Below are positions 1-8,256 of a DNA stretch of 64,000 nt, in pieces. Where the stretch lies: positions 39,624 through 103,623 of the forward strand of contig CAIQCK010000031.1 in assembly GCA_903870275.1 (NCBI GenBank). The letters run 5' to 3'. Below the pieces are notes generated by a model that had not been told where the DNA came from, did no database searches, and was given only the letters and a program-made list of their open reading frames with translations. How positions within the stretch are numbered: the stretch's first letter is position 1; each line of letters starts with the position of its first letter. This DNA comes from an uncultured bacterium (GTDB taxonomy: Bacteria; Verrucomicrobiota; Verrucomicrobiia; CAIQCK01). Position numbers and translations under genes: made by a program.

Positions 1-32
1 GGTTGGAATCGGCGACTAAACTCATAAGCGTT

Positions 33-794
33 ATGAAAATGAACAAGGTGGCAGTTGCGTTAACGGCACTCGCACTTCCGATGGCCGCGTGGGCGCAGGA
101 GGCGGTGCCGGTGAAGCCTTTCACGCCCGAGGGCATGAGCCTGTGGGAAATCGTCAAGGCCGGTGGCTGGGTGCTGGCGCCGCTGGTGTTGTTGTCGATC
201 GGCGGCTTCGCCATGGTCGTGTATTACTTTTTGACGTTGCGCCGGGACAAGATCGTTGACCCGGATTTCGTCGAAGGCTGCAGGCGATTGTTGCGCGACA
301 AGCGGCTGGACCGGATCGAGACGCTCTGCAACACGTCGGGCCGGCCGGTGGCCATGGTGTTGCGCGCGGCGATGGACGCGCGCGCCACACGCGGCACGGC
401 GGATGCGCTGGCGATGCGCGAGGCCGCCGAGGCGGAAGGCGAGCGGCAGGCGGCGGCGTTGTGGGACCAGATTCACTACCTGATGGACATCGTGGTGGTG
501 GCGCCGATGATCGGCCTGCTCGGCACGGTGATCGGCATGATCCGCAGTTTCTCCGGCCTGGCGCTCGACATCAGCGCGGCGAAGCCGATTCTGCTGGCGG
601 CGGGCGTGGCGCAGGCGCTGACCTCGACGGCGATGGGGTTGTGCGTGGCGATTCCCGCCGCGATTTTCTACGCCTACTTCCGCGGCCACGTGAACAAGCT
701 GACGCTGGAGATGGAGTCGGCGAGCACGGATTTGGTGAACCGTCTCACGGCTGCTGACGCGGCGCTCAAGCAAACGCCGGGCGTCCAATCATGA
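33..794 (+). CDS. MotA/TolQ/ExbB proton channel family protein with signal peptide
   Basis: Inner-membrane proton channel subunit of a Ton/Tol-type energising complex (253 aa). The start chosen is the first ATG, which opens a typical signal peptide ending near AWAQ; long N-terminal extensions with a cleavable signal are common in this family outside Proteobacteria. A transmembrane segment follows (about residues 45-65). The MotA/TolQ/ExbB core has the helix with GLLGTVIGMIRSF (about residues 165-180) and a last helix with ALTSTAMGLCVAIPAA. The stop overlaps the ATG of the exbD-like gene (ATGA), so the two are translationally coupled. It heads, or lies inside, a four-gene operon with ExbD, a TPR protein and a VWA/TonB-like protein. 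Whether it serves Ton-like uptake or a Tol-Pal-like role cannot be told from sequence; the TPR partner recalls CpoB. The upstream promoter lies outside the window. Confidence 0.9.
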   Translation: MKMNKVAVALTALALPMAAWAQEAVPVKPFTPEGMSLWEIVKAGGWVLAPLVLLSIGGFAMVVYYFLTLRRDKIVDPDFVEGCRRLLRDKRLDRIETLCNTSGRPVAMVLRAAMDARATRGTADALAMREAAEAEGERQAAALWDQIHYLMDIVVVAPMIGLLGTVIGMIRSFSGLALDISAAKPILLAAGVAQALTSTAMGLCVAIPAAIFYAYFRGHVNKLTLEMESASTDLVNRLTAADAALKQTPGVQS

Positions 795-1237
795 ACTTCC
801 GCCGTCGCATCCGAACCGAGCCGATGGGGTTCCAGATCATCCCCATCGTGGACGTCATCCTGCTGCTGCTGATTTTCTTCGTCTCGACGTGGACTTACGC
901 GCATTGGGAGACGGAACTGAACATCACCGTGCCGACGGCGAAAGAGGTGACGAAGACGCCGCGCACACCCGGCGAAATCATCATCAACATCAGCCAGAGC
1001 GGTGAAGTGGTTTTGAACCGCAAGACGTTGACGGACGACGAGCTTCGGTCCGTGCTGGCGCGGATCGCGAAACAATTTCCCGACCAGCCGGTGATCATCC
1101 GCGGCGATGAGGCGACGCAATACAAATCCATCGTGCGCGTGCTGGATGTTTGCCGGCAGGCGGACATCTGGAACGTGGCCTTCGCCACCAAACCGCCCGA
1201 AGCGAAACCGGCGCCGGTCGTTGCGCCGACAAAGTAA
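791..1237 (+). CDS. ExbD/TolR family biopolymer transport protein
   Basis: Small (148 aa) single-pass inner-membrane protein that would partner the preceding ExbB-like channel. The N-terminus is short and basic, followed by the family helix IIPIVDVILLLLIFFV, whose Asp (in IVDV) corresponds to the conserved protonatable residue. A periplasmic domain follows with the usual ExbD pattern of a beta strand (IIINISQSGEVVLN) and a C-terminal alternating alpha/beta part ending with a proline-rich tail. It begins inside the stop codon of the upstream gene (ATGA overlap) and is 6 nt from the next gene, so it belongs to the same operon. A second ExbB/ExbD pair is encoded near 14.0-15.2 kb; the two ExbD proteins are clearly diverged, so this is a separate system and not a recent duplication. 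Confidence 0.92.
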   Translation: MNFRRRIRTEPMGFQIIPIVDVILLLLIFFVSTWTYAHWETELNITVPTAKEVTKTPRTPGEIIINISQSGEVVLNRKTLTDDELRSVLARIAKQFPDQPVIIRGDEATQYKSIVRVLDVCRQADIWNVAFATKPPEAKPAPVVAPTK

Positions 1238-1243
1238 ATCATC

Positions 1244-3631
1244 ATGATTCGGATTCTGAAAGCGCGGGGGAAATGTGCTGTGCATCACCTATGGCTGGCG
1301 TCGCTCGCCGCCACGGTGGCGCTGGCGCAAGCGCCGCAACACCCGCCGAATTTTATCACGCCCGCGCCGCCGCCTGCCGTGGCGTCGCCCGGCCCGTCCG
1401 TGCCGCCGACGATGGCCACCGCTCCGATCGCGACCAACTCGCCCGTCGGCTCGCTGGCCAACCCCGTGCCGCTGGACCCGGCCGTCGCGCAACTCGATTT
1501 TGCCAACGGACTTTTCAAACGCCAGTTTTTCGACATGGCCCTGGTGGAATACATCCGCTTCAAAGATAAATACCCAAACCACCCGCTGTCGGACGAGGCG
1601 TTCTACCGGATGGGCGAGTGCCAGCGAGAGCTGAAGTTTTTCGACCAGGCGAAAGAGACGTTTCGCACGATCACGCGGCAGTGGCCCGGCAGCGAATATT
1701 CGGGGCGCGCGCACTTCCGGCTCGGCGAGATCGCCTACCAGGCGAAGCAATACCCGCAGGCCGTCCCGCTATTCATGGCGGCCGCGCACCAAACTTCCGA
1801 CGAGGCCGTGCGCACGGCGGCGACGTTTTACCTGGCCAAGGCGCAGCTCGAAATCGGCCAGACGGATGCGGCGATGGACAACCTCCGGCGCGTGCTGAAA
1901 TCGAAGACGGGAGCCGAGTTCCGGCCGTTCGCGGAGTCGGCGCTTGCTGGAATGTATCTGAAGGAGGGCGATCAGGTGAAGGCGCTGGCGCACTACGAGA
2001 GCCTGCTGGAGTTGCAAAGCGCGCCGGACGTGCGCGAGGAGGCTCTCTACCAGGTCGGGGCGTTGCGGTTCGCGCAGAAAATCTATCCGAGCGCGGCGAC
2101 GGCGTTCCGGCAGTTCATCAAGGAGTTTCCCCGCAGCCGCAGCGTGCCGGACGCCGCGATCGGGCTGGCGCGCGCGTTGTTCGAGACCGGCAAGCGGCGC
2201 GAGGCTGCCACGGTCGCGCGCGAATGGCACGACGTTGCGCCGAAAGAGACGCGGCCGGAGCTGGCGATGATGGTGGCGGTGGCGCTTCGGGACGACAGCG
2301 CGTTTCGCGAGGCGGCCGACTGGTTTGAAAAAGCGGACACGTCCGCGGCGCGGGCGGAGGCGGTGCGGTGCGCGTTCATGGCGCGCGACTATGCGCGCGT
2401 GGTGCAGCGGGGCGAGGCGCTGATGCAGGCAGAGCCGAAGAATCCGTTTGCCGAGAGCGTGCTGCTGTTGACGGCGGAGGCGCTGGAGGCGCAAAAAGAA
2501 TGGGCGCGGGCTGGCGCGGCGTATCGGCTGTTGTTGGAGCGATTCCCGAAGACGGCGTGGGCGGCCGACGCGCGGTGGCATTCGGCCACCTGCTGGCAGC
2601 AGGCCAAAAAAATTGACGAAGCCGCGAAAGACCTCGAACGCGTGGCCAACGAGTTTCCCAAGGACCCGCGCAACGAAGCCGCGTGGTATCAACTCGCCGT
2701 TTACTCGGGCCAGCTCGACCGCACCAATGAAATGCTGGCGGCGTTCGACAAGCTGCAATCGCTCTACCCCAAGAGTCCCAACGCCGCCGAGGCGCACTAC
2801 TGGATTGGCGGCAACATGCTGCAAAAGAAGGAGTGGGCCAAGGCTGCCGAGCAGCTTGAGGCGGCGCTCGCGGCGCGGCTGGCAGAGAAACGCGTCCGCA
2901 CCGCGCGCGCACAACTGGTTGTCGCCTATTACCAACTCGACAATTCGGACAAGACTCTCGCATACGCACAGGCGCTCGTGGACGCCGGGCTGGCCAAGCT
3001 TCTCCCGGCGGAAATCTGCGGGTGGCTCGGCAGGAAGTTGCTGGAGGCGGGCAAGCCCGAAGCCAGCTTGAATTATCTGAAAATGGCGTTGGCCTGGAGC
3101 AGCGACGCAGCCCTTCGGACACGGTGCAGCGATGACGCCGCGCACGCCAACGTCCGGCTGGGCCGGTGGGAGCAGGCGGCCGCCAACTACCGCGACGTCA
3201 TCGAATACGAGGGCCGCAGCGAGCGCGGCTTTGCCGCGGCCGTCGGCCTGGCGGATGCGCTCGTGCGTCTCGGCGAATTCAAAGACGCCAGAGATACGCT
3301 GGAGAAACTGCTGGAGTGGCATCCCGAAGGGCCGGATAACGCGCGCGTCCAGATGTTGCTGGGCGACCTCTACGTCGGCATGAAGGAGTTTCGCGAAGCG
3401 GCGCGTTACTACATGCGCGTCGCGGCGCTCTACGACGACCGCAAGGTCACGCCCGAAGCGCTCGATCGCGCGGCCAAGGCGTTCGACGCGTGCGGCCGGA
3501 CCGGCGACGCGACCCAGGCGCGGCGCGAACTGGACCAGCGGTTTCCGACCTACCGCATGTTCTCGGGAGAAAAGAAGCCGGAAGGCGCGACGGCGGCGCC
3601 GGGCGGCGCGGCCGCGCCGAAGACCCCATGA
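1244..3631 (+). CDS. large periplasmic TPR-repeat protein (CpoB/YbgF-like)
   Basis: A 795-residue exported protein, with a signal peptide (hydrophobic stretch to about residue 28) and a Pro/Ala-rich linker, then a TPR solenoid along nearly the whole length. Repeats of the form 'F..A...Y..F...YP..P...A.Y..G' are visible near residues 85-125 (DMALVEYIRFKDKYPNHP), 130-165, 245-300, 420-460, 500-540 and 650-740. The first repeats, directly after the linker, resemble the CpoB/YbgF and BamD type. Its position between ExbD and a TonB-like VWA protein suggests a scaffold in the periplasm for an energised envelope complex. It is much longer than CpoB (about 260 aa). The stop overlaps the next start (ATGA). 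The specific role is inferred from context only. It ends with a low-complexity Gly/Ala tail. Confidence 0.85.
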   Translation: MIRILKARGKCAVHHLWLASLAATVALAQAPQHPPNFITPAPPPAVASPGPSVPPTMATAPIATNSPVGSLANPVPLDPAVAQLDFANGLFKRQFFDMALVEYIRFKDKYPNHPLSDEAFYRMGECQRELKFFDQAKETFRTITRQWPGSEYSGRAHFRLGEIAYQAKQYPQAVPLFMAAAHQTSDEAVRTAATFYLAKAQLEIGQTDAAMDNLRRVLKSKTGAEFRPFAESALAGMYLKEGDQVKALAHYESLLELQSAPDVREEALYQVGALRFAQKIYPSAATAFRQFIKEFPRSRSVPDAAIGLARALFETGKRREAATVAREWHDVAPKETRPELAMMVAVALRDDSAFREAADWFEKADTSAARAEAVRCAFMARDYARVVQRGEALMQAEPKNPFAESVLLLTAEALEAQKEWARAGAAYRLLLERFPKTAWAADARWHSATCWQQAKKIDEAAKDLERVANEFPKDPRNEAAWYQLAVYSGQLDRTNEMLAAFDKLQSLYPKSPNAAEAHYWIGGNMLQKKEWAKAAEQLEAALAARLAEKRVRTARAQLVVAYYQLDNSDKTLAYAQALVDAGLAKLLPAEICGWLGRKLLEAGKPEASLNYLKMALAWSSDAALRTRCSDDAAHANVRLGRWEQAAANYRDVIEYEGRSERGFAAAVGLADALVRLGEFKDARDTLEKLLEWHPEGPDNARVQMLLGDLYVGMKEFREAARYYMRVAALYDDRKVTPEALDRAAKAFDACGRTGDATQARRELDQRFPTYRMFSGEKKPEGATAAPGGAAAPKTP

Positions 3632-5343
3632 ACAATCTTCGACGCGAACGGCTGGAGTATGAAGGCGCCGCGGTGGCCGTCTCGGTGATCTTTCACATCC
3701 TGCTGTTTGTGTTTTTGATCCACTACGACACGGGCGCCACGGTGCCCGTGGAGCAAAAGCCGTTTCGATTCAAGGTATCAAAGGTTGAAATGCCGCTGCT
3801 GGCATTGCCGCCGCCGCCAGAGCCGACGCAGGAAGAAAAGGCGGCCGCCCTCGAAGAGGCCCGCAAAGTCGGCCCGCCCGCCGCCGAGAAATTTGCCGCT
3901 CCGGCCAATGTAACGCAGGCGGGCGTTACCGGTGCGCTGCCGGGACCCATGCCGGCGCCGGCGATCCCGGAGCAGTTGCAGATCGGCGCGCAGCCGCTGG
4001 CGCGGCCGCCCCGGCCGTCGGAGCCGGCGCGCGTCAGCCGCGATCTCCTCGCGATGCCGGTGGAAAAACCGAACCGCCCCGTCATTGAAGCGCCGCGCAC
4101 CATCGCGTCCAACTCGGAACTGGCCGCGCCGACGGTGTTGACCGAGCAGATGCTCGCCGCCATGCGCGCCGGCATTGGCGGCACCGGCACCTACACCGGA
4201 CCGATCACACAGCCGTTGACGCAGATTTTTGGGCCGGGCGCGAAGTCCGTGGAGCAACTGATGAAGGAAGCCGTGCGCCCGCCGCCGCCGAGGGTGACGT
4301 CGCAGGCCAAAGCCGCGGAACTGGAGCCTTACGTCAACGTGGATGTATACACCTGGCACGATCCGGCGAACGCCGCCGAGGGCTTTTTTTCGGTCCGCAT
4401 CGCGTCGCGCGCCGACAGCCCGCTGCGGCGGATCCCGAAAGACGTCTTCTACGTGGTGGACGTTTCCGGCAGCATCGGCCGGCAGCGCGTGGAGCAGTTC
4501 AAGGCGGGATTGCGCACCGCGCTGATGCAACTCAACCCTGAAGACCGGTTCGACATCATCCAGTTCCGTTACGACATAGATTTCATCAGCCCGATTCTGC
4601 TGCCCGCGAGCATGGCGGCGTCCGAACAGGTGCAGCAGTATATCGCCAAGTTCCATGCGATGGGCACCACCGACTTTTTCGCCTCCACGCTGCCGCTGGC
4701 GCAATTGAACCGCGAACGCGGCCGGCTGATGATGGGCGTGGTGCTCAGCGACGGCCTGCCGACCGTGGGCGTGCTCGACGCGTTGCAAATCCTCCACCGC
4801 TTCGCGCAGATCAACGGCGGCCGCAGTTCCGTCTTCACCTTCGCCGGCGGCAGGGACGTGGACCTCTTTCTCCTCGGCTTCCTGGCCTATCGCAACCAGG
4901 GCCGGCTCGACTACGTCGCGCAACCGGACCGGATTGCGGAAACGTTTGCGCGCGTCCAGCTCGCGCACGCCAACCCGTTGCTGTTGGACTGCCAGTTCCG
5001 CTTCGCCGGTGTCAACGGCGACGACGTGTTTCCGCGCGTGCCGCCGCACTTTTTCCGCGACGCGCCGCTGATGCTTTACGGCCGTTACCCGCGCGGGCAG
5101 GTGAAGCGGCTCGCGTTGCAGCTTCGCGGCGTGAACGCCGAGGGCCAGCCGATGGAGATGACCGTGGTGCGCGACCTGCCCCCCGAGGACAACGGCACGT
5201 CGAACATCGCGATGGATTGGGCAACGCAGAAAATCAATCACCTCCTCGCCGGCTGGATAGACACCGGCGACAAGGCCTTCCAGGATCAAGCGGTTGCTCT
5301 TGGCGCCAAGTTTCGCGTCGCCGTGCCGCAGTTGAGGAAGTAG
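3628..5343 (+). CDS. TonB-like N-terminal anchor fused to a von Willebrand factor A domain
   Basis: 571 aa. The start is set by the ATGA overlap with the upstream stop; an in-frame reading further upstream would run through the TPR gene. Residues about 15-35 (VAVSVIFHILLFVFLIHYD) form one transmembrane helix after a short cytoplasmic tail, the TonB/TolA topology, followed by about 190 residues rich in Pro and Ala. A VWA domain follows with a complete MIDAS: DVSGS near residues 280-285, a Thr in MGTTDFF, and Asp in LSDGLPTVG. The C-terminal part is beta-rich, similar to what follows VWA in VIT/VWA proteins. It closes the ExbB-ExbD-TPR operon and is the obvious energy-transducing partner, with VWA replacing the usual TonB C-terminal domain. 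The ligand is unknown. Downstream is a REP cluster. Confidence 0.85.
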   Translation: MNNLRRERLEYEGAAVAVSVIFHILLFVFLIHYDTGATVPVEQKPFRFKVSKVEMPLLALPPPPEPTQEEKAAALEEARKVGPPAAEKFAAPANVTQAGVTGALPGPMPAPAIPEQLQIGAQPLARPPRPSEPARVSRDLLAMPVEKPNRPVIEAPRTIASNSELAAPTVLTEQMLAAMRAGIGGTGTYTGPITQPLTQIFGPGAKSVEQLMKEAVRPPPPRVTSQAKAAELEPYVNVDVYTWHDPANAAEGFFSVRIASRADSPLRRIPKDVFYVVDVSGSIGRQRVEQFKAGLRTALMQLNPEDRFDIIQFRYDIDFISPILLPASMAASEQVQQYIAKFHAMGTTDFFASTLPLAQLNRERGRLMMGVVLSDGLPTVGVLDALQILHRFAQINGGRSSVFTFAGGRDVDLFLLGFLAYRNQGRLDYVAQPDRIAETFARVQLAHANPLLLDCQFRFAGVNGDDVFPRVPPHFFRDAPLMLYGRYPRGQVKRLALQLRGVNAEGQPMEMTVVRDLPPEDNGTSNIAMDWATQKINHLLAGWIDTGDKAFQDQAVALGAKFRVAVPQLRK

Positions 5344-5382
5344 CGCGACCGGTCGTGGACGCCTCCGCGCCGGCTTGCAGCC

Positions 5383-5568
5383 TGTAGCGGCGGTCTATGA
5401 CCGCCGAAATCATTCATCATCAATAACTCTCCCGTTTCGGTCGTGTGTCATTTTGAAAATTGTAGCGGCGGTCTATGACCGCTGAGATTCCGAAAAACTG
5501 TAGCGGCGGTCTATGACCGCCGTCTGTTCATTCCGAGCAGATTTCGGCGGTCATAGACCGCCGCTACA
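5383..5568. repeat. REP cluster 1 (four GTAG-type REP hairpins)
   Basis: Four copies of one short palindromic repeat: plus-strand copies at 5383-5407, 5461-5485 and 5499-5522, and a minus-strand copy at 5544-5568. Each has a GTAG foot, a stem arm CGGCGGTC, loop TAT, and the matching arm GACCGCCG. This is the layout of REP sequences served by RAYT transposases (5' GTAG/GTRG tetranucleotide plus imperfect hairpin). The plus copy at 5499 and the minus copy at 5544 form an inverted pair like a BIME. They sit between the end of the VWA gene and the methyltransferase promoter and may also act as a transcription end for the first operon. No other gene lies in this stretch. Confidence 0.93.
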
Positions 5569-5601
5569 ACGAACGGATACCGCACCCCGGTTTCGGCGCA
5601 A

Positions 5602-5629
5602 TTGACCCTGCCGCCGAATTTGCTACACT
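5602..5629 (+). promoter_or_regulatory. sigma-70-like promoter of the methyltransferase
   Basis: TTGACC at 5602-5607 and TACACT at 5624-5629, with a 16-bp spacer. The ATG at 5637 is only 7 nt past the -10 box, so transcription would start at or next to the start codon, giving a leaderless mRNA. No Shine-Dalgarno sequence is visible upstream. Confidence 0.55.
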
Positions 5630-5636
5630 GCGCGGC

Positions 5637-7298
5637 ATGGCCAAGAAACCCTCCGCCGAGAAACCCACGCCCGCCGAATCTGTAGCGGCGGTCTCTGACC
5701 GCCGGGATTCCGAAAAACCTGTAGCGGCGGTCTGCGACCGCCGAAAATCCGAAACGAAAAACGACCGGCGGTCGCAGACCGCCGCTACAGCTACCGTCGG
5801 CAAACCGTCCGCCTTGCTCGACACCCGCGTCATCTATTGCGGCGACAACCTCGAACAACTCCGCAAGCTCCCCGACGCCTGCGTGGACCTCATCTACATT
5901 GACCCGCCCTTCAACTCCAACCGCAACTACGAGGTCTTCTGGGGCGAGACCAAGGAGAAGCGCGCCTTCGAAGACCGCCACGAATCCACCAAGGCCTACA
6001 TCGAATACATGCGCCCCCGCTGCGTCGAGATGGCCCGCGTCCTCAAGAAAACCGGCTCCTTCTACTACCACTGCGACTGGCACGCCTCCCACTACGTCAA
6101 GGTCATGCTCGACCAGATTTTCGGGGAGAACGCGTTCCAAAGCGAAATCGTTTGGCAGAGAACCAACGCACGTGGCGACGACCGTCGCTGGTCTCGAATG
6201 CACGACGTGATCTTCTTCTATGCTGATGAACGTAGTGATTACGTTTTCACCCCACTGATGATCGCTGGCGATGAAGCGAAGATTCCGCATACTCTCATCA
6301 CTGGTCCCGATGGAAAGAAATACAACACTGCTGATCTGACTGGTGCAGGGTTGACGAAAGACGGGGAGAGCGGAAAACCGTGGCGTGAGTTTGACCCTTC
6401 CAAGTTTGGTCGTCATTGGGGATACGCGCACTCTCAAATGGATGAATGGGATGCAGCCGGGTTGATCCATTGGCCGAAGAAACAAGGTGTGGCTGGCGGT
6501 TTTCCCCGCAAACGCGCAGAGGAACCGTTCGATGCAGAAGCGCGCACCGTTCAACTCGGCGACGTTTGGATGGACATTGACCGCCTCAACCAGACGGCGA
6601 AAGAGCGTCTCGGTTATCCCACACAAAAACCTCTCGCCCTGCTCGAACGCATCATCAAAGCCAGCAGCAACGAGAACGACATCGTGCTCGATGCGTTCTG
6701 CGGATGCGGCACGGCGCTGGTGGCGGCGCAGAAATTGAAACGGCAATGGATCGGCATAGACATCTCGCCCACCGCCTGCCGGGTCATGGCGAAGCGATTG
6801 AAGGACAAGAACGTGTGCGGCATGAAGGAGGACGAAGACCTTTGGGCAATCGGGCGCGGCTTCATCGTGCGCGACCTGCCGTGGACAGAGGAGAAGCTGC
6901 GGGCGATTCCGCCGTTCGAGTTCGAGAACTGGGCAGTCATCGCCCTCGGCGGACGAAAGAACAAGGCGCAGGTCGGCGACATGGGCATTGATGGCCGCAT
7001 CTTCCCCGTCTCGGCGCTGGACAACGTCCGCGAAGCCGGGGCGGATGAACTGGCGCTGGAAGAGCGCTTCTATGCGATGCAGGTGAAGCAGAAGGACAAG
7101 ACCGGCCGGCCGGACATTGACTCCTTCGAGACGGCCATGCGGCGTGCGAAGTGCGAAAAAGGCTTCTTCGTGTCCTTCGATTATTCGAGCGACGCGCTGC
7201 ACGAGATTGACCGTTTCTTCCGCGAGGAGCACCGCATCATCATCCCGCTCACCGTCCGCGAGATTCTGGACGAGGAGATCGCGAGGAAGCTGGCGTGA
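5637..7298 (+). CDS. DNA methyltransferase (beta-class N4/N6) fused to Mrr-like PD-(D/E)XK nuclease domain
   Basis: 553 aa. Residues about 64-390 form an amino-methyltransferase: motif IV DPPF at 89-92 comes before the SAM-binding motif DAFCGCGT at 352-359 (the beta-class order), and the stretch between them could hold the target-recognition part. The C-terminal part (about 430-553) looks like an Mrr-type endonuclease: GDMGIDG with D452, then QVK at 482-484, spacing typical of D...QxK sites. A single chain could therefore modify and cut DNA; activity is inferred. The first 55 residues are odd: three REP elements are translated there (see the repeat entry), giving the repeated peptide VAAV-S/C-DRR. 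The true protein might begin later, but no obvious in-frame ATG follows before the methylase core. A promoter lies directly upstream and REPs lie on both sides; the next gene is a RAYT on the opposite strand, suggesting accessory DNA. Confidence 0.85.
   Translation: MAKKPSAEKPTPAESVAAVSDRRDSEKPVAAVCDRRKSETKNDRRSQTAATATVGKPSALLDTRVIYCGDNLEQLRKLPDACVDLIYIDPPFNSNRNYEVFWGETKEKRAFEDRHESTKAYIEYMRPRCVEMARVLKKTGSFYYHCDWHASHYVKVMLDQIFGENAFQSEIVWQRTNARGDDRRWSRMHDVIFFYADERSDYVFTPLMIAGDEAKIPHTLITGPDGKKYNTADLTGAGLTKDGESGKPWREFDPSKFGRHWGYAHSQMDEWDAAGLIHWPKKQGVAGGFPRKRAEEPFDAEARTVQLGDVWMDIDRLNQTAKERLGYPTQKPLALLERIIKASSNENDIVLDAFCGCGTALVAAQKLKRQWIGIDISPTACRVMAKRLKDKNVCGMKEDEDLWAIGRGFIVRDLPWTEEKLRAIPPFEFENWAVIALGGRKNKAQVGDMGIDGRIFPVSALDNVREAGADELALEERFYAMQVKQKDKTGRPDIDSFETAMRRAKCEKGFFVSFDYSSDALHEIDRFFREEHRIIIPLTVREILDEEIARKLA
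5681..5789. repeat. three REP hairpins inside the methyltransferase reading frame
   Basis: Plus-strand copies at 5681-5704 (loop TCT) and 5720-5744 (loop TGC), and a minus-strand copy at 5765-5789 (loop GCA, matching the TGC copy). All retain the GTAG foot and the 8-bp stem. They are read in frame as residues 15-51 of the methyltransferase. The second and third copies carry the same loop change in opposite orientation, as expected if one arm was copied from the other or both moved together. Confidence 0.9.
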
Positions 7299-7301
7299 AA
7301 C

Positions 7302-7369
7302 TGTAGCGGCGGTCTATGACCGCCGAGATATTCCTCATCAATGATCGGCGGTCATAGACCGCCGCTACA
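7302..7369. repeat. inverted REP pair after the methyltransferase
   Basis: A plus copy at 7302-7326 and a minus copy at 7345-7369, both with loop TAT/ATA, separated by an 18-nt AT-rich spacer. The pair begins 3 nt after the methyltransferase stop and ends 23 nt before the stop of the convergent RAYT gene. It can fold as one long hairpin and may act as a shared bidirectional terminator. Confidence 0.92.
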
Positions 7370-7392
7370 GGTTTCGGCTAACAGGTTTCGGA

Positions 7393-7863
7393 TTATTCCT
7401 TCTCCGGGCGCAACACGTGCACCTCGCCCGCATACGGCCAATCCTCGGCTCGCACCGCGAGTTGTTTGCGCATCGGATTCTCCAGCACATAAGCCCACTT
7501 TTCGGAATAGGATTCCTCTGACCGGATGACGTGATCGAAGAAGCCCTTCTGCCAGTGCGGCGCGCGATGGCCTTGCTCGCGCCAATGTTTGGACAGCGCG
7601 TTCTTCAGTGACTTCATCCAATCGGACAACGCGAGCGCATCTGGCGCAAAACTGGCGAAGAGGTGGAGATGATCGGGCATCAGGACATAACGGCCGAGGG
7701 CCACGCCGTGTTCATAGGCGCCGCGCGTAAATTGCAGGAAGGCATCGTGCGTGGCCGCGTTGGCGAGCAGAGGCTGGCGCTCGTGGGTGCAGGCGGTCAC
7801 AAAATAAATGGGCGCGCGCACATAGAGTTGGTCGAGGCGGCGCAGGCGTGGCGGTTGTTCCAT
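7393..7863 (-). CDS. REP-associated tyrosine transposase (RAYT 1, Y1_Tnp family)
   Basis: 156 aa, close to the usual RAYT length. The HUH metal site is visible as HLH at residues 65-67 in MPDHLHLFA. Candidate nucleophile tyrosines are Y119 and Y125 in ESYSEKWAYVLENP, followed by the family ending DWPYAGE (141-147). RAYTs are single-strand-specific nucleases that bind and cut REP hairpins; here REP copies lie directly on both sides (7302-7369 and 7887-7998), the REPtron arrangement. A second RAYT at 43.4 kb is very similar but carries an insertion; this copy is the intact one. The start MEQPPRL matches the start of the second copy. No Shine-Dalgarno is evident. Domesticated or active status cannot be decided from sequence. 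Confidence 0.93.
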   Translation of the reverse strand: MEQPPRLRRLDQLYVRAPIYFVTACTHERQPLLANAATHDAFLQFTRGAYEHGVALGRYVLMPDHLHLFASFAPDALALSDWMKSLKNALSKHWREQGHRAPHWQKGFFDHVIRSEESYSEKWAYVLENPMRKQLAVRAEDWPYAGEVHVLRPEKE

Positions 7864-7886
7864 AGCTGTAACAGTTTTTTTGTTTC

Positions 7887-7998
7887 TGTAGCGGCGCTCT
7901 ATGAGCGCCGTTTATTCATCTTCATCGGCGGTCATAGACCGCCGCTACAGGATGAAAGCGGCGGAACGAAACCTGTAGCGGCGCTCTATGAGCGCCGA
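7887..7998. repeat. REP cluster upstream of RAYT 1 (three hairpins)
   Basis: Plus copies at 7887-7910 and 7974-7998 and a minus copy at 7925-7949. The two plus copies have the stem CGGCGCTC/GAGCGCCG, in which both arms are changed together relative to the major type CGGCGGTC/GACCGCCG; the minus copy is of the major type. The paired change keeps the hairpin intact, a sign that the structure is selected. The cluster lies 24 nt upstream of the RAYT start. Confidence 0.92.
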
Positions 7999-8002
7999 AA
8001 TG

Positions 8003-8167
8003 TTATTGATGATCTGCGGGCGGCTCTTGCGGTTTCGGTTGCACCTCGATGGAGACGTTGATGTTGAGGGTGGGCGGCTTGGGCGGCCTGCAAAGCAAAG
8101 AGCGCACCGCGTCAACGATGCAACCCACGATGAGCATGAACAGGATCACTGGGACGAGCGTGTCCAT
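8003..8167 (-). CDS. small single-pass membrane protein
   Basis: 54 aa. One hydrophobic segment (MDTLVPVILFMLIVGCIVDAV) is followed by a proline-rich tail with CRPPKPPTLN and QPKPQEPPADH. The start at 8167 is supported by a GGAG Shine-Dalgarno 5 nt upstream of the ATG on the minus strand; longer in-frame readings lack such a site. No family is recognised. The stop lies 4 nt from a REP hairpin. The gene is short, so it could be spurious, but the hydrophobic stretch right after a good ribosome site argues for a real peptide. Confidence 0.5.
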   Translation of the reverse strand: MDTLVPVILFMLIVGCIVDAVRSLLCRPPKPPTLNINVSIEVQPKPQEPPADHQ

Positions 8168-8256
8168 AATCACTCCGACGCTTGGGACGCGCAAATATCT
8201 CACGCGCCTCCGCGCTCAGGCAACAAAAAGAATCATGAATTGAGCCTCGCTCATAA

